64,000 nt of DNA from Ypsolopha sequella (Eukaryota > Arthropoda > Insecta > Lepidoptera > Ypsolophidae): assembly GCA_934047225.1 (NCBI GenBank), contig CAKOHE010000095.1, forward strand, positions 248,001-312,000. Reading direction: 5' to 3'. The position numbers and the translations under genes were made by a program. The notes beneath the pieces are model-generated. The model searched no databases, was not told the origin of the DNA, and saw only the letters and a list, made by a program, of their open reading frames with translations. Positions 23,201-34,091 of this stretch are shown here, piece by piece; the first letter of the stretch is position 1; each line of letters opens with the position of its first letter.

Positions 23201-25398
23201 AGTGAATCGGCGCGCTCTACGCCGTGGTGCGGTAAATAGAATTCCGGCGTCTCTTTATAACTCGCCGCCGCCGACGGTTTCATATGTTCCATTGCTTTAT
23301 ACTCCGCCATAAACGCCTTATAGTCTTGTTGTAGTTTTGGTTGCCTTTCAAACCGTTTTTCTAAACTTCTGAATTGTGCCAGCGCTCTTATCTTCGAAGA
23401 GCCCAATCGGTTCTCAATGTTTTCTTTTAGGGGGAGTCTGACTACATAACTTCCATCTTCTTTCCTGCTTGTTGTTTCGTCATAAAACGCAATACATTGC
23501 TGGTCTTCCAAAGAAAATTGATTTTGAGTTTGTTCGCTGATCTCTTCTATTTCCCAAAACTTTTTCATCTCCTCAATGTCTTGCAGTACCAAGTTACATT
23601 TGTATGTTTTTGTTCCACCACATAATAACCACCCAAGTTTTGTTTGTTGTGCAACTGGTTGTCTTGAATTATCTCCTTTAATCATTCCGCTTTGTACTAT
23701 CAGTGAGTAGATGTCTGCTCCGAACAAAATATCCACTGGACGGCTGATGTAAAAGTCGGGGTCGGCCAATGTAATGTTTTCTATGAATTTCCACTCCGGT
23801 TTTCCAAACGTGTTGATAGGTAAGTTGCCGACCAGATTGCTCATAATGATGACGTCAGTATGGAAATTGTAGTCCGTGTTTACAGAATGACATTCAATGT
23901 TTATCTTCCCCTTTCCATTGTTTTGTTTCTCTCCCACTCCAAAAATAACTCCCTTACAGTTTTCTCTCTTTATTTTTAGTAGTTGAGCAGCTCGTTCGGA
24001 GATTATCGAAATTTGGCTACCAACATCCACTAAACTTCTCATGTAGTGAAAGGTGCCATTTGAACCTTTCACCCTTATCATCGCAGTTGACAGCAAAACT
24101 TCTGTAGGTTCATTTTCTCCCCGTTGTTGCATCGAGTGGCCTCGCTGTTGTATTTCATCTTGTGTTGACATTGTTACGCTGGACATTGAAGTTGGCTTAT
24201 TGAATACATCATGCATTAAGGTGTTATGTTTTTTGTTGCATTTGCGACATGAATGTTTGGATTTGCATTCATTGCCGTGGTGGGTAAAAAGGCAATTTAT
24301 GCAAACTTGCAATTCTTTTACTGCCTTTAGCCGTTGCTCGTCCGACAGTTCTAAAAATTTTCTGCAATTATACAGGCCGTGTTCGAAATTGCAGAGTGGA
24401 CATTTTACTGTTGTCACGTTGAATGTTGATGTCGAAACTGGTTTATAATTTCCGCTGTTTCCTTTATTCCAGTTACTGTTTCCGCTAAGAAATTTTCTGA
24501 AAGTAGTTGGTTTTTCAAAACGGGGATTTGTTAGTTGTTGCCCAAAATGTTGTTGCGGTTTTGCCTCATGTTTTCGATGCGATGTTTCTAATGCGGTAAA
24601 TTTCATTTCCAAATATTCAAGGAAGTCCTTTAGGACCGGTAGTTCTCGGCGGTCCTTTAGTGACTCAATATACTCTGAGTGGCTGTCAGAGTCTAGCTTC
24701 TGGTCTAAGATGTGTACAAGCAGTGGATCCCACGTACTTATGTCCACCCCTAAGTTCTTGATGGCATTAAGGCTCTCCTGGGTTACGTCATGCATACGTT
24801 TGATTTGTTGCAGTGTTTGCTGTTTCATAGTAGGCAATTCCAAAAAGGTGTAAATATGCGCTGAAAATATATTCCTTTTGTTATTGTAACGGCGGTTGAG
24901 AATGTCCCAGCACACCGTGTAGTTTTCCGAGCTGATAGGTAAATGCTGTATAAGTTTTTCAGCCTCGCCACGCACTTTGCTCTTCAAAAATTGCATTTTT
25001 TGCGCTCCCGATAACGACATGTTGTTGTGGATAGCTTCAGAAAAAAGATCCTTGAAGGATACTCACTGGTTGTAGTTCCCGCCGAATGTTGGTACCTCTA
25101 GTTTTGGTGTAGTCTTCTCTCGATGTTTCTCGGACCACATCCTTGAGTTTATAGCTTTTTTAATGTTGTTGTATTTTGTTTCGCACCTGTTATATAACTC
25201 CTCTGACTCTTCTCGTTCTAGATCTTTCAATTCACTCTCCAGCTCCCAATGCAATGAATCGATCGCTTTCCATCTTGACTCCAATGTTTTTAACGTGTCT
25301 TCATACTCCCATCTCTCTGTTATATTGTCAATGTTTATGTTTTTAAATGTTCTTTCGAAAGCCTTGTAGTTACCCGATTGTTTCCGTGATTTCTCCAT
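18289..25398 (-). pseudogene. gag-pol-env: Gag-Pol-Env polyprotein frame of BEL element 2, one TGA and one altered RT residue
   Basis: The frame starts at an ATG at 25398; 111 codons of Gag precede a TGA at 25063-25065, and the same frame then runs 2,243 codons from 25020. Numbering from 25020: Gag knuckles at about 207-219, 240-252 and 258-270; protease LVDVGS at 330-335; RT with FTADIEKMF (D658) and a Y-M-Y-D box at 734-737 where the family has YxDD; RNase H acidic residues D914, E956, D986 and D1032; integrase H1218, H1223, C1253, C1256 and D1288, D1354, E1407. Envelope follows in frame. Apart from the TGA and the RT box no break is visible. With these it is probably not autonomous. Confidence 0.9.
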
Positions 25399-25610
25399 CT
25401 TCGCTCTTGTTTATGTTTATAACTGTATGTTTATGTTGACTGCACCTCTGATGATGTTGCGTTGATTCCGCTGCGATACCTCTGGCAAGCTCTGGGTGTG
25501 ATTGAAGCCCCTTCTCAATTAACTGGTGATTTCCGCTTGTGGAAGGCCAGCAAACCGATAGCTAACACACCGGAAACCTACCAAAGTACCACAGTGGCTC
25601 GAAGGACCAG
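25399..25610 (-). other. 5' leader of BEL element 2 with candidate primer-binding site
   Basis: Short leader between gag and the 5' LTR. Directly inside the LTR the minus strand reads CTGGTCCTTCGAGCCACTG, which has the TGG expected of a tRNA primer-binding site one base from the LTR. The tRNA was not identified. Confidence 0.6.
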
Positions 25611-25763
25611 TGTTCAGGGATGCAGTCGTTATGAAAACACGATTTCACTTAATTTGTTTTATTTTGTTGGAATACACGCCCAGTGTCTACGGGTTTTAAT
25701 TGTGTACTAAAAGTCCAAAAGAGCGGCGGCGCGCGCCACAAAGGTGTTCGGTTACACCGAACA
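25611..25763 (-). repeat. 5' LTR of BEL element 2
   Basis: 153-bp copy reading the same as 18049-18201, followed by the ATAAT target duplication at 25764-25768. Confidence 0.92.
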
Positions 25764-26025
25764 ATAATTTTAAATTCATTTTTGCTTATACGAGTAGATG
25801 GGTTATTATGTTAACAGATTGTCTATTTTCCTATTAGGTCTATAAATATGTTATTATTTAAGTTTAAATAACTATGTAATAATTAACTAAAAGATTGTTT
25901 ATCTCTGAATAAAATAAAAAAAATAACACCATGAAACAAAACTAAGGTTCTACCTACCAAGGGTCACCTGAAGCTTGTTCAAGGTTACGGGGAAGATATT
26001 TTTCAAATTTCTGTCCATCACTGAC

Positions 26026-26344
26026 CTGGCCGAGTAAGGGTCATAGACGAGTACTCTATTGGTGGTGTGGCAGGGCGGCGGGTCTGCAGCGACGGTGGGA
26101 GGTGCGGGAGGCAGCTCCTCACCCCACACGCGCAGGAAGAGGGAGCGGTTGCCGCGCGTCGCCAGCAGAAGCGGCGCTTCGCAGGTGGAGCGCAGCGCCA
26201 CATGCCCACCTGGAGGGGGCGCGCGGCGCGCGGTACAGGGCGTGGCCGGCAGACGGCGCCACGAGCCCGCCCACTGCACGTGCCGCGCGTCCTCGCGCAG
26301 CTCAGCCCTACCGAGCTGTTGTCGCACACGCACGCCACCGGCAC
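26026..26344 (-). CDS. Probable host exon, unidentified, GC-rich
   Basis: A strongly GC-rich island in AT-rich DNA is bounded on the minus strand by a good acceptor (GTGTGTGTGGTGCAG|GTGCC) and donor (GGCCAG|GTCAGT). The frame is open throughout and has G/C in most third positions; it reads RVRQQLGRAELREDARHVQW, then later RSTCEAPLLLATRGNRSLFL and NRVLVYDPYSAR. The exon is 319 bp long, entering after one base of a codon and leaving after two. I do not recognise a domain. Two other frames are also open across much of it, as expected at this GC content. No neighbouring exon of the same gene was found in the window. Confidence 0.55.
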
Positions 26345-26427
26345 CTGCACCACACACACGTCATCAAGATTTAGATCAACGTGACGTAGGTTTTACTGAA
26401 TCAGATTTGATTAACTACATAATTTTT

Positions 26428-26520
26428 TAGGGTTCCGTGGTCAACAAGGAACCCTTATATTTTCGCCATGTCCGTCTGTCTGTCCGTCCACGGCTTAGCT
26501 CAAAGACCCTTAGTACTAGA
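26428..26520 (+). repeat. Dispersed repeat, copy 2 (diverged)
   Basis: Begins TTTTTTAGGGTTCCGTGGTC and continues with GGAACCCTTAT and GTCCGTCTGTCTGTCCGTCC, a diverged copy of the repeat at 57757-57920. Confidence 0.6.
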
Positions 26521-26839
26521 AAACTGTAATTTGGCAAGGGTATACATATTAACACTACGGTACACGCGCGCCTTTTTTTTACTTGAGTACACGCGTGGCC
26601 TACTATATTAGGCCATTTTGAAATGTCAATAAATTGTTTATTTATAATTGTTTGATTAAAATAATAAATGGAATGGAAAAATTATTTATTTAACTTAGTA
26701 CTACGACATTAAAACTTAGATATGTTATTTAAAATAGTGAACAATCAGCAATTTAGCAAATATCTAAAAAAAAATTACAAAAATGGCACTTCTGAGATCA
26801 GCATATTTTTTTTTAATTAACACTAAATTTAATGACTAT

Positions 26840-27250
26840 TTTATTTGTTTTCGTAGCATTCAGGACACACTACTGCTTGGTAATCGGGACAAATCCATTT
26901 ATTGCAAGTCTTGAACCACTTTTTTGTCGACCGATTTCGGGCTCTCTAGCAGAGTGCACATCGAACGACTCGTCCTGTCTTTGGTGTCAAATAGTGTTTG
27001 AGACTTTCGGGATTATTGAGCTGTGCTGCCTAAAAGTGCTCCAATCCTAAATTTAAGTTGTCGTGGAAGTGTTTCAATGGATGCCCGACGGATCAAAAGT
27101 GGTTTTATCAAATTGAAGGACAGTTCGTTCAAAAAGTTACGCCTGATAATTTTTTCGGGTCAGGCATTCACTTGGTTGATTACCAGAGCTTTGATTCTAA
27201 CAATGTTCATCAAATCAAAAAATAATGTTAGTGGCTATCGACGGCTGTTA
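26840..27250 (-). pseudogene. piggyBac transposase C-terminal remnant
   Basis: On the minus strand about 27150-27050 encodes FLNELSFNLIKPLLIRRAS and LKFRIGALLG, matching the helical part that precedes the cysteine-rich domain. After a frame change, 26990-26840 encodes LTPKTGRVVRCALC, a stop, and KWFKTCNKWICPDYQAVVCP ending ECYENK. These C-x2-C pairs are the C-terminal zinc-binding domain that piggyBac enzymes use for end binding. The catalytic core is gone. Confidence 0.8.
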
Positions 27251-27282
27251 CGCAGAACACTATAGACTAGACTGGACTAGAA

Positions 27283-27504
27283 CTAGACTGGACCCCGCCT
27301 TCGATATGCTAGTTCCGAGAGTGGAGCGTTATCTGAATCTGATGTTTCGTCAGATTCACCCAACCTTTCCTCTTCATCTTGCTGGAGTTCTGACTTACGA
27401 ACTAGGGCCTGTAATGGGTCCACTTCATCATCTTTACTCTCAATCACATCTTCATCATCAGTATCTAGCTCATGTAGCCACCTTTCCACTTGTGAATCAT
27501 CCAT
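27283..27504 (-). pseudogene. piggyBac transposase N-terminal remnant
   Basis: A 73-codon frame begins MDDSQVERWLHELDTDDED and is rich in acidic residues, then SDSDNAPLSELAYRRRG. This is the usual acidic N-terminus of a piggyBac transposase. It stops where the internal deletion begins, so no catalytic aspartates are present. Confidence 0.75.
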
Positions 27505-27899
27505 GACGTAATTGGTTATAAATCTATAAAAAATACAAAAATAATATACATTTTATAAATTTAAAATAACAGTTATTTGATAAACATACAAATATATATA
27601 CATGTTATAACTCGAGATCATTATTTTAGCGTTATAAATCGATAATACACGAAAAACTACTTACCTGATTTTGATACACCAATACACGCGCGGACTACTT
27701 TAGTAGGCCCGCGCTTTTATCGCCAAATATCTCGCAAGTGCGTTCGCGCAGGGATCGCCCAAGTTACTGAGATTGCTACAAATATACTAGACGAGGCTTA
27801 CCTGGAATCGCTAGCTTCTAGCGCGCAAAACTAAATAGTTACTACAAAAAAAGTAACCCTGGTCTACTATAGTAGGCCGCGCGTGTACTCTAGTGTTAA

Positions 27900-29033
27900 T
27901 CTTTTTTTTTCTTGTCGTGTTGTCGACAATTTAAAAGGAAAAATTCAAACATTATTTCTTTATACGTTATGTTACCAGCCAAATCCGATTTAAGGACAAA
28001 CTAGTTTTGCCTAGGCTAAATTAGTTTTACGTAGGCCAAACTAGTTTTCCAGAAATCCTTTCATCCAGAAGCGAGCCGGTGGTTAATGTTAGAATATTAG
28101 GTGTTGAGAGTCACCGAATACTTAATTATTTAATTCTAGCTTTTGCCCGCGGTTTCGCTCGCGTAGAAGTGTTTCAATTATTGTCAGTTTTCGGCTTGCC
28201 GGTGGCTTTATCAACATCTCCTATAGCCTACATGTAAAAAGGGGACTACGATGATGATAAAGAAAACCGCATTCAAACCCATTCAGTGGTTCTCGAGTTA
28301 AAAAGGAACCTACATATACGTACATGCATACAGAAAGACAAAATAGAAAAAATTTTAGTTTTGGTCTCAGTACAATACTCATGAGAATGAATTATTTATT
28401 TTGAAATGTATGTACATCATAGACACTTATCGCAAGTCATAAATAATTAATCTGAAAAAAAAAAGAAAAAGTAAAGTACCTGAAGTGTATATCTGAGATT
28501 TGGAGCATTTTTTGTTTGTTTCCTTAGAAAATCTGGTATTTAATTAATAAATCATTGGACTTAATATCGCCAGATATACTTGCAGAAGCTATAATTGCAA
28601 ATGATAGGCTCTTGCCGCCAAACTCCAGAGATAATCACCTAATAATTACGAAAATTTTCTTCAGTGGAAAAAAAACATACATACATACTCTCTCCTGTCT
28701 TCCAAAGGGGTAAGCAAAGACTAAAGATTTTCATCTCACTGTAAAAAAACTGGAGTTTTGTGTTCACGAACGAAAATGACGAAAATATCGACATATCGTG
28801 TTTTATCTTTTATCAACAACACGACAGGTTTGGTGAGTCGACAGGTCTCACAGTTCATCGACCTCTTCGTAGTTCGTACCCACTAATCTTATTGTTGCTT
28901 CTTAAGAGGCTACTCCCCGCAAAACCATAATTTATTCTTCCTTGTTTGAAGAATCTATTATATAAAAATAATAAATATTAAAATACATATTTAAAAATAT
29001 GAATAAATATAATTTAAGCTGTATTAGCTTTTT
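27900..29033. other. Non-coding stretch with a dispersed insect repeat
   Basis: No gene. At 28135-28345 there is a plus-strand copy of the very common insect repeat containing TTTTGCCCGCGGTTTCGCTC, ending in TACATGCATACAGAAAGAC. Near 28680-28740 a CATACATACATACTCTCTCC segment resembles another LINE/SINE tail. Confidence 0.55.
28135..28345 (+). repeat. Dispersed insect repeat ('GCCCGCGGTTTCGCTCGCG' type)
   Basis: Contains TAGCTTTTGCCCGCGGTTTC followed by TCGCTCGCGTAG, TATAGCCTACATG and the closing CATACAGAAAGAC. These phrases are known from very abundant repeats in Lepidoptera. Confidence 0.65.
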
Positions 29034-29508
29034 ATTTGTAGTTTTAACAATTATATGATAATAATAAAAAATAAACTTTATATTTTCGATATATTTCGGC
29101 CTCATCAGTGAGGCCGTCATCAGTCGAGTGGTTGACAGGTAGAAAATGATAAAAAATATATATGAAAACAAGTTGATACAGTCTGAAAAGGTTATGATAG
29201 GAACTATTTATGTTAAAAAGGACGTAAAATAAAAAAATTAAAAATAAGGTGGTAAAATAAAAAAAGAAACAGTTTGGAGGGGAGTACTTGCTGATTGGGT
29301 CAGTTGGTCGAGTCTGTCAGTGCTGTTCATATAAATAGTTCCTATCATAACCTTTTCAGACTGTATCAACTTGTTTTCATATAAATTTTTTATTATTTTG
29401 TACCTGTCAACCACTCAACTGATGACGGCCTCACTGATGAGGCCGAAATGTATCGAAAATATAAAGTTTATTTTTTATTATTATCATATAATTGTTAAAA
29501 CTACAAAT
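29034..29508. mobile_element. Fold-back element with ~190-bp inverted arms and hammerhead-like hairpins
   Basis: ATTTGTAGTTTTAACAATTA at 29034 is matched inverted by TAATTGTTAAAACTACAAAT ending at 29508, and similarity continues inwards to CATAAATAGTTCCTATCATA near the centre. Each arm carries CTGATGA, then the hairpin CGGCCTCA-CTGA-TGAGGCC, then GAAA (29419-29448 on plus; 29094-29123 on minus). Head-to-head ends with such hairpins are reminiscent of Penelope-like termini. No coding sequence lies between the arms. Confidence 0.7.
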
Positions 29509-30759
29509 ATTTAAAAATAGTAAGAATATAATATAATGCATTCAGTGTGGCTATTTATTAACAAGAAACTTAAATAACACAAATAAAAATAAATTAAAAA
29601 TAATACTTAAAATAGACATTAATCACAAAGAATATAAAATTTTAAAAAATATTGTTTAAATCACTGCCGTGATATATTATAATTTTATAATGCATATAAT
29701 ATAATGCACTAGTACTCTTGTTAAAACGGAATCTGTAGAAGTCATTCCAATATTGGGTAACTAAAAATAATAATCTACAAAAGTGTTCATATCGAGGCAA
29801 AAACTCGTACATATTATTTATGGATTAAAAACTGTAAAAATTATACTAACTTTGAAACGAACAGATATTTCATACCAACCTTAAGTTTTTTTTAATAACA
29901 TAATTTGTGAATAGAATCATTCATAATTAGCTATTAAACGGACCAGGACTAAATAAACAACACTAACTTGACCAACATACAAACAGGACATTCACGAACA
30001 CATATATGTATGTATGGAGACCTGGGTGTATAGGCGAATTTTCTATACAGACAGAATGTTTTTTTAATATATTTTATTATTTTTGTTTAAAAGTAGGTTA
30101 CGAAAATTTAATTAGTCATAAGGTTATGTATTTTTTTATTTCATATCATTCTGTATTAAAAATTTTTACTTTTCGACTAATGCCGGCCCCAAAGTGGGCC
30201 GAAATATGTCTCGAAATTATTTAAAATTGTTATTTTCGTTGTGTCTATAGTAGTGGTGGGTGGTGGTAAATTGGGTAGTGGTAATCAAATCACACACTAG
30301 AAAATACAAAAAATGTCGTATAAAAATACTAACTACGAAAAGGTTCGGCGTATTTGGAGGTAACATTGTAGGACGGCTGAATAATATTATGTTACTTGGG
30401 TAAAACTACATCCAACTTGAGGTGCTTGGTACCTTCAAATGGGTACTTTCTAAAGCCTACTCTTCTTTTATGGATGTACCACGAAACTTAAAATAAAATG
30501 TAAATGAAACTCTAAGACAACATATGGAACATTTTTTTTGTTCGTATCACTAAGACTTCTATATGAAAAACATTTTCAACCGAATGGTGTTTTATGGCTT
30601 GAGTTCTCTACTTTTTAAGAAAGAAAAGAAAAATTTATTCGCAGAAAAAAAAAAACAACATTACATTTTTGATTGTTTCCGCCAAACTTTAAAAAAGTTT
30701 ATTGGCAGATGTTACTCTCTTAACTTAACTACTAGCCGACTAATACTACAAAAGAAAAA
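29509..30759. other. AT-rich non-coding stretch and LINE B 3' region
   Basis: No gene. A hairpin GGCCC-CAAAGT-GGGCC followed by GAAATATGTC occurs at 30184-30210 and resembles those of the fold-back element. The last few hundred bases before 30760 probably include the 3' untranslated region of LINE B. Confidence 0.5.
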
Positions 30760-33717
30760 TTACTTATAATTAAAGTTACACAGATTTTCAATTTTTTTTT
30801 TTTTTATTTTAGTTGTGTAGTCATCCAAAAGATGACTATAAACATATTTTTTATAAGTACGCTTAGTTACATTTTTTTCCTTGCTTCTTATTGTTACAGG
30901 CATTTCATTCAAAATATTAGGTAATAAAAATTTTGTTGTACGCTCACCATAATAATTATTTATTTTTGGGGTACAAAGCCTTTTGTTTGTGATATTTCTA
31001 GTTATAATTTTATGTGATATGGGTGTTTTAAATTGATTACAATTGAAGTTTTCCAAAATGATTACTAATTTTACTTTCTCCTGAACAGGCAATATTTTAC
31101 AAATTCCAAACAATTTCTCATATTCTTTTTTACAGCTATTTTTAGTATTTTTATCAACAAGGGTTTTCATTATTCTCATTTGCAAAATTTTGATTTGATC
31201 TATATATGACCGGAAGGTGCATCCATAACTGCTTAGTCCGAAAGATATAATTGCATCAACAAGTGCGTAATACACTGTATAAAGTGTAGCCCTGTTTACG
31301 AATCTACTAAGATGATAAAATTTTGCAAGAATCGCTCTAAGTTTGTTACAAACATTGCTCACATGTGTTTTCCAAGACATATTTAGATCCACAGTAAGTC
31401 CAAGGTATTTATATTCATTTACGAATTCTATCTCACTGCAGTTACAGATCCGCCCTCTGTTGTGTAAACATTCATAACCGTGACCCACAATACGTACATT
31501 ATAATTATTATCTGATTTTATGTATGGTGACCGAATATGCACGCATTTAGTTTTATTTAAGTTTATAATAATGCCATTGTCATGGGCCCATTTTACAATA
31601 TTATCTAAATCAGCTTGTATGTAGGTTTCAATAACTTTTAATTCCTTATGTGCGTAGAACAAGCAGGTACATTGAACAATTCTTCACAACGTTAGACATA
31701 CTATTTACGTGCATAATGTAACCGATGGGCCCATATACAGAACCGGTCGGACCGCCATACATGATCCCCGCTTCCTCTCCCCTGCTACCACTGATCACTG
31801 TAGTTAATTTCCTATTATTTAGATAAGCTCTCATCCAGTCACTTAAAGGGCCTCGAATGCCACATTCTTGCATGGCGTGGATTAACTGATCATGATCAAG
31901 CGTATCGAAGGCTTTTTTGAAATCTATGAAGACAGCCACTATCTGCTTTTTCTCATTAAGGTTGTTATTGATGAAATCTGTAAATTGCACAAGTGCTGTT
32001 GCGGTGCTACGGCCACGTCTAAAACCATGTTGTACGTTTGATATTAATGAATGTTTTTCTAAAAATTGAGTGATTTGCTTAACAATAATCTTTTCCGTTA
32101 TTTTATTTATAACAGAAAGAATGGCAATTTGTCTATAGTTAGAATAATCTAAGTGGCTACCTTGTTTGTAGATAGGTCTGATCAGTGACAGTTTGAGTTC
32201 ATCTGGGTAAAACCCATTTGACACGCACATATTTACAAAGCTTGTAATAATAGGACTTATTTTAGTTTTTATGTATTTTACATCTCTCACCCTTATTTCG
32301 TCTGATCCGGGTGGTGTTTCACATTTTAATTCATCAATAATTTTTTCTACCTCAGAACAACTTACTTTTCGGTATTTAATGCTTACATTTGATTCCTTAA
32401 CATAATCTGATCTATTTAAAAATTTCGTGTTACATTTATGTTTTATTTTATGTATTTCCTGTGTAAAGGTTTTAGAAAAATTTGTACATATGTTTTCTGT
32501 ATTATCTGTTTTGCCTAAATATTTTTGTATAACATCATCTACATTATTTTTATTCCTACCAAGCCAAGTATTTATTTTTGACCATATCTTTCTACAGTCA
32601 ATATTACATTTTTTAATTTCTTCCTGCCTATATGTATTTTTTGCGACATTTATTAATTTACTGACCTTATTTCTATATCGAGTATATTCTAGCCTCTTAA
32701 TCATACTTTTCGGCGCCGACTTCCATGTTCTAAACAAATTATCCCTAATATCTAGCATTTTCTTTAAGCGCTTATCTATCCATGGTTCAACGGAACGTTT
32801 TTTCTTAGCGAAACTTTCGCATTTTGAACTTTCGTAAATGTCTCCAAAAATTAAGCAAAGTTTTTTGTACAATATCATTGGACATTTACATTCATATAAC
32901 TCACTCCAGTTCACAGCATCCAGTTTTTCAGAAACCAATTTATTATTCAAAGTCATTACCTTATCACTGTTGTTACCAATTGGAGAGGTCGTGACGTCAT
33001 CGACCTCTAACCGTACTCCGATCAGGTAGTGATCAGAAATCTTACAAGTGAGTAGGTACGAGGCCGGCACGGGGCGCTGGCTTCGCACCCACAAGTGGTC
33101 TATGCAAGACGTGACGACGCGACCGTCCACTATCTCCTCACGCGTCACATCCGTAATGGTACACTGCAGTCCATGTTCACATAATGTATCCTGATATAGT
33201 TGTAGTGCTCGACTCGTTTTCTCTTCCCTCAAATTAATATTTGTATCCCCGATGAAAATTGCGTCACAGTGATTAGGCACAGTCTTCAAAATTTGCTTCA
33301 TTTCCTCCACAAATCTAAGCTTGTTTGTTTTGGTGGTCTATAAGCTGCTATTATGTGTATATTTCTGTCATCTAACATATTTATCTGTCCATGTATGTAT
33401 TCTCCCGCATTACCAGTTATATTAATTGTAGAAAAGTTCATCTCTTTACGCGAGAAGATGATTATTCCTCCTCCTCTCTTTGTTTCTCTGGTGTTCCAGT
33501 GTAGGTCATAGTTAGGTATTTTATACATATGTACTTCATCTTGTTTTATATTTACTTCTGATAGAATGATGATATGAATCTTATCTTGGCAGGTACTTAG
33601 AAGTACAAGTAGTTCATTATAATGCTTTCGCATTGATCGAATATTTAGGTGTATTATATTTATGTTTTTATTTGTACTATTGATATCTTGACTCCATATA
33701 TTTTTATCTGTGTATTT
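30760..33717 (-). mobile_element. Non-LTR retrotransposon, ORF2 region (LINE B)
   Basis: The minus strand carries an AP-type endonuclease, a linker, a reverse transcriptase and a C-terminal domain over about 3 kb. No ORF1 is visible upstream, so the copy is 5' truncated or its ORF1 is unrecognisable. Its RT shares IRPIYKxGSH, NYR and RGPL phrases with LINE C at 41-43 kb; the two are diverged relatives. Confidence 0.82.
30760..33717 (-). pseudogene. LINE B endonuclease-reverse transcriptase, frame breaks including loss of the catalytic box
   Basis: From about 33717 the frame reads INIIHLNIRSMRKHYNELL, the endonuclease start, then ILSEVNI, GGGIIIFSR and AAYRPP. A frameshift near 33305 leads to 33310-31646, with IGDTNINL, SCIDHLWV and ISDHYLIG completing the endonuclease. 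RT motifs follow: LSLIRPIYKQGSHLDYSNYR, QHGFRRGRSTATA, VFIDFKKAFDTLDH and GGPTGSVYGPIGYI. At about 31650-31665 the frame jumps from NCSMYL to CLFYAHKE, so the FADD-type catalytic segment is deleted and the frame shifted. The C-terminal part runs 31662-30760 with KYLGLTVD, HVSNVCNKLRAILAKF and ISFGLSSYG. It cannot be active. Confidence 0.85.
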
Positions 33718-34091
33718 ATACTACTAAGTGGCTTGGTCGATTTAATTAATTTATACTTTGATTAATAAGCCTCGATAACTACTCGGCTAAAAAAATCGGT
33801 CGGGACTTGAAATATAAGTTACGTTAACGTTTTGATCATTTAGTACGTAGGGTGTGCTTTATATCATAACAAATAAATCAAAGTTTCGCGTACGTGCTGA
33901 TTGTCACTTAAGGCAATATGCGAAAAAAATACGGGTGTTTCTTTTCTGTATATTTCACGAAATACACGGAAAATTTTAATAAATTTCTGGTATATGCATG
34001 TTGACTATATAATCTAGGGTTTTGAAATTGGAAAACATGTTTGGATAATTTTTCCTCGATAGAAATAATCGTTGAAATGAGGTCTTCAAAC

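Larger units (their letters stand above)
18049..25763 (-). mobile_element. Env-bearing BEL/Pao element (element 2), nearly intact
   Basis: Two 153-bp LTRs (18049-18201 and 25611-25763) read identical and end TGTTC...GAACA. ATAAT lies on both sides (18044-18048 and 25764-25768), a 5-bp target duplication. Between them one minus-strand reading frame of about 2,370 codons covers gag, protease, reverse transcriptase, RNase H, integrase and an envelope-like domain. It is broken by a single TGA at 25063-25065. The layout matches env-containing BEL/Pao elements (Belpaoviridae, of which Drosophila roo is a known env-bearing example). Recent insertion is indicated by the LTR identity. Confidence 0.92.
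26553..27895 (-). mobile_element. piggyBac-like element, internally deleted
   Basis: The left end reads CACTACGGTACACGCGCG and the right end, reversed, CACTAGAGTACACGCGCG. Both are flanked by TTAA (26549-26552 and 27896-27899), the target site of piggyBac transposons. At 1.34 kb it is too short for a full transposase; only N- and C-terminal coding pieces remain. Near each end lie palindromic blocks built on GGCCTACTATA/TAGTAGGCC (about 26595-26615, 27695-27712 and 27862-27880). Confidence 0.85.
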
